In this document: in pieces, positions 56,259-64,000 of the stretch | How the letters are laid out: each line of letters opens with the position of its first letter | How positions within the stretch are numbered: the stretch's first letter is position 1 | NCBI GenBank assembly: GCA_038501625.1 | Contig: JAZAYU010000001.1 | Coordinates: forward strand, 3,348,001-3,412,000 | Reading direction: 5' to 3' | From: Corbicula japonica | Lineage: Eukaryota; Mollusca; Bivalvia; Venerida; Cyrenidae | Length of the DNA: 64,000 nt | The notes under the pieces: model-generated | The model's input: only the letters and a program-made list of their open reading frames with translations | Databases searched by the model: none | Told to the model about the DNA's origin: nothing | Translations under genes and position numbers: made by a program

Positions 56259-56400
56259 CCCTTTCCTCCATATTTACACATTTTAAAGCATGTGCAACCA
56301 GTGTAGATCCAGATCAGCCCACACATCCTTGCCGTCTCATCTCTACTGGTCGCATTTTGCTCAGAGATAACCTAACAAATCAACAAGAGCCAGTCAGAAA
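56259..56400. mobile_element. Family B MITE (left half)
   Basis: TTAA at 56255-56258, then CCCTTTCCTCCATATTTACA, GTGTAGATCCAGATCAGC and ATAACCTAACAAATCAA. The right half is missing. Confidence 0.75.
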
Positions 56401-56572
56401 CGACTGCACGCTCGACTATTTGAATAGAATATTTAAGCACATTTTAAACTGGGTTTCATTTAAACTGGGGAGTGATTCAGGAGTTTATGACACCCCGAAC
56501 ACACACACAGGAACAAAAGTTTCTTGATCCAAGTTAAGAAATCAATAAATTTCACTTAAATTCACTTAATTT

Positions 56573-56657
56573 ATGGTATGGTGTGGTGTGGTGTGGTGTG
56601 GTGTGGTGTGGTGTGGTGTGGTATGGTATGGTATGGTATGGTATGGTATAGTATAGT
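56573..56657. repeat. Pentanucleotide microsatellite (GGTRT)n
   Basis: The run switches from GGTAT to GGTGT and back to GGTAT, then decays to AGTAT. It is about 17 units. Confidence 0.95.
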
Positions 56658-57475
56658 TACTTTTAGATAAACCTACATTTTTGAATTTTAATACCAGCTC
56701 CGTTTATCATGATTGGATTAAGATTTTATTAGCAAATGGAAGTAACCTGTAAGCCTTGATTGTGACTTCTGCGAGATTCTGCGTCATTCTGGTTTTCTGG
56801 CGTGACGTATGGTGGTTTCTTCCGCGCTGTGTCGTATAGTAGTTTACCTCCTCGTTATGCCGCGACGACTACTAGAAGTAAGATCCTGGCACTGGGCGCC
56901 ACAAAGAGGACCTTGTAACGTAGTGGTTAATTCTTACAAAGGTCTTAAGGTGTCATAACACAAACACTTTTTAAGTTCCGAAATACTTTATATGTCGATC
57001 AGCTTTTAACAGTTTATCTATTACTTCTAAAACATAAACAGCTCTTATAAGTATAAATATTCCTAATAAATTTCTAAGTGTCATACGTTTCTCTTATTTA
57101 AAGTTTAGTTATTCAGCCACGAGACTAACAAACCATCTCCTAAACGCCTTATGTGGCCCATTCCGATTCCGGCCGTCCGGCCGTTCTCTTCTTATTACTT
57201 TTCCAGAACAATCTCTGGTTTTGATACAATACACTAGACTGTTCATGCAGACGTATTACTGTTTCGAGATGACAGTTTGACATGAAGAATATTTATAAAA
57301 CAACATTAATTTAACAGTTCTATAACGTCCTGCTCAATCACAACAAGAACGAGTAGAATGTAAAATACAGATGAAGACATGAAATTAACCTGTGGCTAAA
57401 TACCTGTCAAGAGTACACAAATAATTTGATGCTATAAAGAAATAAATTATTATCATAATTTCCCTATTACTTTAC

Positions 57476-60055
57476 AGTTATTTCCACCACCAATTCAGTT
57501 ATTTACACTCCCAATACAGTTATTTCCACTCCCAATGCAGTTATTTCCACTCCCAATACAGTTATTTCCACTCCCAATACATTTATTTACACTCCCAATA
57601 CAGTTATTTCCACTCTCAATACATTTATTTACACTCCCAATACAGTTATTTCCACTCCCAATGCAGTAATTTCCACTCCCAAAACAGTAATTAACACTCC
57701 CAATACAGTTGTTTCCACTCCCCATACAGTTATTTCCACTCCCAATACAGTTATTTCCACTCCCAATACAGTTATTTTCGCTCCCAATACAGTTATTTCC
57801 ACTCCCAATACAGTTATTTCCACTCCCAATACAGTTATTTTCACTCCCAATACAGTTATTTTCACTCCAAATACAGTTATTTACATTCCCAAATGCAGTT
57901 ATTTCCACTCCCAATACAGTTATTTCCACTCCCAAAACAGTTATTTCCACTCTCAATACATTTCTTTACACTCCCAATACAGTTATATCCACTCCCAATA
58001 CAGTTATTTCCACTCCCAATACAGTTATATCCACTCCCAATACAGTTATTTCCACTCCCAATACAGTTATTTCCACTCCCAATACAGTTATTTACACTCC
58101 CAATACATTTATAACCACTCCCAATGCAGTTTTTTTCCACTCCCAATACAGTTATTTCCACTCCCAATACATTTATTTTCACTCCCAATACAGTTATTTC
58201 CTCTCCCACTACAGTTATTTACACTCCCAATACAGTTATTTCCACTCTCAATACAGTTATTTACACTCCCAATGCAGTTATTTACACTCCCAATACAGTT
58301 ATATCCACTCCCAATACATTTATTTACACTCCCAATACAGTTATTTCCACTCCCAATGCAATTTTTTTTCCACTCCCAATACAGTTTTTACACTCCCAAT
58401 ACAGTTATTTCCACTCCCAATACAGTTATTTCCATTCCCAATACAATTATTTACACTCCCAATACATTTTTTCACTCCCAATACAGTTATTTCCACTCTC
58501 AATGCAGTTATTTACACTCCCAATACAGTTATTTCCACTCTCAATACAGTTATTTACACTCCCAATGCAGTTATTTTCACTCCCAATACAGTTATATCCA
58601 CTCCCAATGCATTTATTTACACTCCCAATACAGTTATTTCCACTCCCAATGCAGTTTTTTTTTCACTCCAAATACAGTTTTTACACTCCCAATACAGTTA
58701 TTCCCATTCCCAATACAGTTATTTCCATTCCCAATACAATTATTTACACTCCCAATACATTTATTTACACTCCCAATACAGTTATTTCCACTCTCAATGC
58801 AGTTATTTTCACTACCAATGCAGTTATTTCCACTCCCAATACAGTTATTTCCACTCCAAATGCAGTTATTTACACTCCCAATACAGTTATTTCCACCCCA
58901 ATACAGTTATTTCCACTCCCAATGTAGTTATTTACACTCCCAATACAGTTATTTCCACTCTCAATACATTTATTTCCACTCCCAATACATTTATTTCCAC
59001 TCCCAATGCAGTTATTTCCACTCCCAATACAGTAATTTGCACTCCCAATGCAGTTATTTACACTCCCGATACAGTTATTTACACTCCCAATACATTTATA
59101 ACCACTCCCAATGCAGTTTTTTCCACTCCCAATACAGTTATTTCCACTCCCAATACATTTATTTTCACTCCCAATACAGTTATTTCCTCTCCCAATACAG
59201 TTATTTCCACTCCCAATACAGTTATTTCCACTCTCAATACAGTTATTTACACTCCCAATGCAGTTATTTACACTCCCAATACAGTTATATCCACTCCCAA
59301 TACATTTATTTACACTCCCAATACAGTTATTTCCACTCCAATTGCAGTTTTTTTCCCACTCCCAATACAGTTTTTACACTCCCAATACAGTTATTTCCAC
59401 TCCCAATACAGTTATTTCCATTCCCAATACAATTATTTACACTCCCAATACATTTTTTTTTCACTCCCAATACAGTTATTTCCTCTCCCAATACAGTTAT
59501 TTACACACCCAATACAGTTATTTCCACTCTCAATACAGTTATTTACACTCCCAATGCAGTTATTTACACTCCCAATACAGTTATATCAACTTCCAATGCA
59601 TTTATTTACACTCCCAATACAGTTATTTCCACTTCCAATGCAGTTTTTTTTTCACTCCCAATACAGTTTTTACACTCCCAATACAGTTATTTCCACTCCC
59701 AATACAGTTATTTCCATTCCCAATACAATTATTTACACTCGCAATACATTTATTTCCACTCCCAATACAGTTATTGCCACTCTCAATGCAGTTATTTTCA
59801 CTTCCAATACAGTTATTTCCACTCCGAATACAGTTATTTCCACTCCCAATGCAGTTATTTACACTCCCAATACAGTTATTTCCACCCCAATACAGTTATT
59901 TCCACTCCCAATGCAGTTATTTCCACTACCAATACAGTTATTTACACTCCCAATACAGTTATTTCCACTCACAAAACAGTTATTTCCACTCCCAATACAG
60001 TTATTTACACTCCCAATACATTTATTTCCACTCCCTATGCAGTTATTTCCACTCC
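57476..60055. repeat. 21-bp minisatellite, about 120 copies, with ~989-bp higher-order repeat
   Basis: The consensus unit is CAGTTATTTCCACTCCCAAT plus A (21 bp, seven codons). Common variants are TTTACACT for TTTCCACT and CATTTATT for CAGTTATT. Irregular T-expanded units (CAGTTTTTTTTTCACTCC followed by CAGTTTTTACACTCC) occur near 58357, 58650, 59345 and 59640. The 988- and 990-bp spacing between corresponding ones shows a large internal duplication. The open frames of 788, 611, 327 and 267 codons are by-products of the unit length, and I see no start context, codon preference or splice support for a protein. Confidence 0.92.
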
Positions 60056-60061
60056 TCACTC

Positions 60062-60265
60062 CCTTTACTCCATAGATATACCTTTATGGCTTAGGCAAAC
60101 AGTGTAGGTCCAGATCAGCCAGCACAAATGTGCCAACTGATCAGAATCTATACTGTTTACATTTTGATTTATAAGATTATTCTGATCAAAAAATGAACAC
60201 TGCTGGATATGCTGGCTGATCTGGATCTACACTGGTAGAAGATGCAATAAAATGTATTATGTATG
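60062..60265. mobile_element. Family B MITE abutting the minisatellite
   Basis: CCCTTTACTCCATAGATATA starts where the 21-bp units stop. The core GTGTAGGTCCAGATCAGC and CTGATCTGGATCTACACTGG are present. The right end (ATGTATGGAGTC) is decayed. Confidence 0.7.
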
Positions 60266-60639
60266 GAGTCTTGTTTGTTGCAAATTCAACAAAGTGCATC
60301 AGACTTGATTCAACTTGTAACATTCAGAAAAGTTCACATATGCATAAATCTTAGAATCTCATATATCACTAATATGAACAAGTTAGATCTGGCCATTTCT
60401 GTATTACATTTATTATTTATGACTTTCAAAGAACATTTTTTCATCTATTTACAAACTTCTGTCATTATATTTCCTTCTAGCATTTATATCTTTCACAAGA
60501 CCACAACTTGGTTTTGGTGTTTATGGTCATGTTATCTCAAACCAGACAGATCTCACCAGTCACTGAAATTATTTTAGGACTGAATAGAAATCATTTAATG
60601 AAAAATATATGCGTTGGCTTAGGGCTTCACACTAGAACC

Positions 60640-60710
60640 CTTTACACGATATACATGTTTCATCACATGGGTGACCAATGTAGATCCAGATCATCAAGTA
60701 CATCTATTAT
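60640..60710. mobile_element. Family B MITE fragment
   Basis: CCCTTTACACGATATACATG followed by CAATGTAGATCCAGATCATC; only the left third is present. Confidence 0.6.
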
Positions 60711-61085
60711 GTCAATTCTAACAAAAACACGTTTTATAAAGCTTTGAAAATAACGGTACCGGTACTTTTTTTGCTGAGTACAATCATCAACCAGTTAATG
60801 ACCTCGGAAATAATGTGTGACGTTTTAAAAGGAAATGCAGTGACTTATCTAGGATTTAATCATCTTCACTTCCATGAGTTGCCTATCTCGGCCGTCGTGT
60901 TAGAAAATATATTATTGATTAAATTCTTATATTATCTACTTATTTATATATTAGCCATTCTTTTCTATGACATACAGTGAATAAAATAAAATTAAATATC
61001 AACTTATTTGCATAAAACTGGACTGGCTTGATTTCAAAACTCCCAGTGTTTACCGTCTTATTTTGTCCTACACTGTCTTTAGATT
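60710..61085. other. Stretch without a supported gene
   Basis: Two overlapping small frames (60508-60747, 60744-60980) lack splice context or family motifs. I see nothing else. Confidence 0.5.
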
Positions 61086-61088
61086 GAA

Positions 61089-61322
61089 CCCTTTCCTGTA
61101 TAGATACGCATTTTTACGCATGTGCGACCAGTGTAGATCCAGATCAGCCGGCAGATCTGTGCCGTCTGATCAGGATCTGCACTGGTTGCATTTTGGTCAG
61201 AAATAAACTAATGAATCAAAAAGCGAACAGTTTAGATCCTGATCAGATGGCACAGATGTGCCGGCTGATCTGGATCTAAACTGTTCGCCCTAGCGATAAA
61301 GGTGTGTCTATACAGGAATGGG
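61089..61322. mobile_element. Family B MITE (best-preserved full copy)
   Basis: Ends CCCTTTCCTGTATAGATACG and, at the right, GTGTGTCTATACAGGAATGGG then TTAA. Both half-palindromes are complete: GTGTAGATCCAGATCAGC with CTGATCAGGATCTGCAC, then TTTAGATCCTGATCAG with CTGATCTGGATCTAAAC. Length 234 bp. Confidence 0.9.
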
Positions 61323-61489
61323 TTAAAACATATGGAGTAAAGGGTTAACCTATTATCTTGTTCTAGAATAGACCTGACTCATATTTCTGTTTGAAAAGTG
61401 CGCAAAACCAAACCCCACTGAAACAAAACCATTAAATATTAAATATTATTAGAAAAATACAGCTATGTGAATTTATTTCATTATATTTA

Positions 61490-61745
61490 CACTTCAACTT
61501 CATCCTCTTCAATGAAGTCTTATTCATCTGACGTATCATAATTTCTGATGGTAAACAGTGTGATGTATTACTTTAAAAGGTGTGGCAACAGTAGAGCCGT
61601 TCACAACTTATTGGACGTTGCAAGATGTTTTGACCTTTGACGTCGCCAAGCATGCACGTTTTGCCATGATTTGCTGCGAAAAAGCATGCCATCATTCAAT
61701 TTGTTGTCAATGTAGCTGTTCCAACAGCAATTCGAAAAAGCCATA
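61490..61745. repeat. Dispersed ~250-bp repeat, copy 2
   Basis: Matches 49545-49790 in the same orientation, from ACACTTCAACTTCATCC to CTGTTCCAACAGCAATT. Frames are interrupted in both copies. Confidence 0.5.
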
Positions 61746-61804
61746 ATATCACGAATTCTTCTAGTTATTTCTGTATTAATGAGATTATTTATGAGTGTAA
61801 ACAT

Positions 61805-61967
61805 AAGGATTGAACTGATATTTTATGGTTTTCATTTGGCTTTAAAAACAGTTGGATTGTTCAAAGTTTGTGAGTAGCCCTTCGGGCTTCACACACTTTA
61901 AACAAACCAACTGTTTTCCATACCCAAATGAAAACCATCAAATATCGATTCAATCCTAAGTGAAAAT
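61805..61967. mobile_element. Palindromic MITE, family C (full copy)
   Basis: The left arm is AGGATTGAACTGATATTTTA and ATGGTTTTCATTTGG, and the right arm is CCAAATGAAAACCATCAAAT and CGATTCAATCCT. The centre is GCCCTTCGGGCTTCACACAC. Confidence 0.8.
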
Positions 61968-62209
61968 GTCATTCATGTCCTTTGATCTACGGTATATTAA
62001 ATGATATCAGAGTAATTGAAATCTGAACATAACAAGAGGTCTTTGTGAGGGCTGCAAAAAACATTATACGAGTACCAGGATGGGCTGGTTATCAGATTTA
62101 TATACATTGCTTCTCACATGGATGGAAAGAACTTGGTTATCAGATAGAGCAGGATGGCTGTTGATCACATTGCTGGTTATCATTTTGATAAGCATGGTAG
62201 TTACCATAA

Positions 62210-62229
62210 CCCTTTCCTGAATATATACT
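62210..62229. mobile_element. Family B MITE, left end of a split copy
   Basis: CCCTTTCCTGAATATATAC follows AA and breaks off after the first 20 bases. The expected continuation (ATTTTTACGCGTGTGC) resumes at about 63194, so about 965 bp has been inserted. Confidence 0.65.
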
Positions 62230-63193
62230 AAGAGGTTATTAACCGGTGTTCAAGGGCCGGGAGGTGATATCGGCCCGGAGGAGCAATATTGGCCCGAGAG
62301 CTTTAGCTCGAGGGCCTATGTTGCTCAGCCGGGCCGATATCACCTCCCGGCCCTTTAACGCCGGTTTATAACCTTTTTATTACATGTGCCGGGCTAATAT
62401 CAATGTCTGCAATTTTTACGCTCTGTAATTCATACATTTACTGAGCACTACTCTATTCATTAATTAACTACGTCACGATGAATGCTTTCAATATACTACG
62501 TCATTTAGAGTTTTGTGACGTATTTTACAGATTGTTTACATTTTCAAACTGTAAAAGAGGAAGTTGCTGTCAGTTGAGTTTTTAGTGTTTTTTTAGTGAT
62601 TTTGTATTTGAACGATTTGATAAAATTGTGCTGGATATGGGATTGTAAAAAGTTTATTCTGGAAGTGTTTTACAGCGGTATGGGTATGTAAAGGCTGTTA
62701 TTTGTTAGTGTTTCATTCTCATAACGCTGCTGCGAGCTTCAATTCAACAAAAACATAATGCAGGCATATCTTGTTTCAAAGAAGAATAGGCATAAAGGAA
62801 TATGAAGGAACATGATTCTGGAAATGCAGTGCTTTTTGTTCTTGGTTGTACCCAGGTATGTACAATTTCTCCATGTTTCTCATGTCATTGTTATCGCTCT
62901 CAGAATATGTCTCATGTTAGCATGCATGTTCTTTCTTAAATATGCTACTTTTTGCATCTAGCCCAAAAAACTGGAATGTGACTCGATCGATTCAATCGTC
63001 GCCATCTTGAAATGTAAAAGTTAAATCCTGTCTCAAAGGTTACCACGTGCAAAAATTCGTGATACGGGATTTCTGCCCGCGATATCAGGTTTTCGGCCCG
63101 CGATATCGGGTTTTCGGCCCGCCCTTTATCATGCAAAGTACCCGGGCATTTTGGTCATTATTTGTTACTATTTATAGTAACACATGTAATAAT
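62230..63193. mobile_element. ~965-bp insertion that splits a family B MITE
   Basis: It opens with a GC-rich palindrome (about 62230-62371) whose arms hold GGGCCGGGAGGTGATATCGG and CCGGGCCGATATCACCTCCC. It closes with repeated GCCCGCGATATC phrases at 63075-63120. No transposase seen. The boundaries lack a clear target duplication, so the mechanism is open. Confidence 0.55.
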
Positions 63194-63407
63194 GATTTTT
63201 ACGCGTGTGCGACCAGTGTAGATCCAGATCAGCCGGCACATCCGTGCCGTCTGATCAGGATCTGCACTGGTCGCATTTTGGTCAAGAATAACCTAATGAA
63301 TTAAAAAGCGAACAGTTTAGATCCTGATCAGACGGCACGGATGTGCCGGCTGATCTGGATCTAAACTGTTCGCCATAGCAATAAAGGTGTGTCTGTACAG
63401 GAAAGGG
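63194..63407. mobile_element. Family B MITE, right part of the split copy
   Basis: It continues from ATTTTTACGCGTGTGCGACC through both well-preserved half-palindromes to GTGTGTCTGTACAGGAAAGGG and TTAA at 63408-63411. Confidence 0.85.
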
Positions 63408-63411
63408 TTAA

Positions 63412-64000
63412 GGCTGATCACATGAAAAAGCATGGCTAGTCATCACAATGTTGCTCATCACATTTCTGATTATCACTTGCATAGAGATGGCTGGTTATCA
63501 AACAGAACTAAGGCTCCAACGTTTACAAAACCATGAAAAACGAAACGATGCCTTTTAAATGTTGTTTATATCAAACAAACCTGATAGCAATGTTACAAGT
63601 TTCGCTGAACTTTATAAGTTGTAAATAACAATGCAGCTTCATTATAACGGGATATTACTGGATCGCTAAACTTTCGGGGAATTGGGTGAAATTCCGAATC
63701 TGTCATTTTGCTACATTCACCAACATGATCACGACATTCAGGGATTTCAGCTGATGCAGATTCTTGCACTTTATGCAGGTAAATTTTTTTCCACTTTTCA
63801 CCCCACCGTAGCAAGAATAAAGAAAACCTTTATGTATATTCCATTTTTAAAAAAGGAAGTAAACTCTTATTTAACCACTGGAAATAAATTAAAATGAAGT
63901 TAAAGCAAGTTTATAAGTAGTTAATTCACTAAATACAAGATATGACTAGTGACTATCTGATAATGACCCCATGAACATTCTCAACAGGAATCAGATGACC
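63412..64000. other. Window end without a supported gene
   Basis: A frame at 63682-63780 ends in TTTATGCAG|GTAAAT, which could be an exon with a donor, but I see no acceptor or family motif and do not call it. Confidence 0.4.

Noticed and set aside
35380..60055. CRISPR array
   Set aside because: Repeats are contiguous or have related spacers, in an intron-rich eukaryotic context with no cas genes.
57709..60107. Open frames of 788, 611, 327 and 267 codons
   Set aside because: Each is a reading of the 21-bp minisatellite; the overlapping frames cannot all be genes and none has gene-like flanks.

Overview
The window looks like nuclear DNA from an invertebrate animal, most likely a bivalve mollusc. 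It is AT-rich, genes are split into short exons by long introns, and no bacterial-style operon is present. Non-autonomous DNA transposons and minisatellites make up much of it. The bivalve assignment is an inference from the B-box/NHL gene type and the general look of the repeats; no database was searched.

Genes. (1) 474-2327, + strand: the last two exons of a coiled-coil protein I do not recognise. They are separated by an intron that opens with about 60 tandem copies of an 18-bp unit, most of which contain GTAAGT. (2) 5619-15470, + strand: a TRIM-like protein with two B-boxes, a coiled coil and an NHL-like beta-propeller. It is split by an 8.1-kb intron and carries two frame shifts in the first exon. 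(3) 51825-56209, - strand: five phase-consistent exons of an unrecognised protein, perhaps with a CARD-like helical C-terminal domain. A further coiled-coil exon at 51139-51202 may be an alternative 3' end. (4) 25202-30540: about twenty tandem 51-bp exon cassettes, each preceded by a 3' splice-site sequence, arranged in a five-monomer higher-order repeat. (5) 4508-4618, - strand: a collagen Gly-X-Y fragment.

Mobile DNA. The richest locus is 36653-43755, a Tc1-like element with TA target duplications and about 175-bp inverted repeats. It has been invaded by a tRNA-module TIR element, a 213-bp TA-flanked MITE and a 5.5-kb hAT-like transposon. The hAT copy encodes, upstream of its transposase and in splice-compatible phase, a cysteine-peptidase-like exon with a QC motif and a DSHSR motif. 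Other well-defined elements are an 893-bp hAT-type element with a perfect 8-bp target duplication and a tRNA-Glu-like segment (22145-23037), a TIR element holding two convergent tRNA-like modules (two copies), TTAA-inserting MITEs with empty sites visible in this window, and a Harbinger-type MITE sitting inside a 5' splice site (55883-56118).

Satellites. Several tandem arrays resemble splice signals: donors at 579-1730, whole acceptor-exon cassettes at 25202-28817, and acceptor-like 21-bp units at 57476-60055. Others are a 42-bp repeat open on both strands (35380-36130), a satellite built around the palindrome GTTAGGGCGCCCTAAC (46550-48470), and three ~355-bp repeats at 12913-13975. All coordinates of degenerate repeats are approximate.
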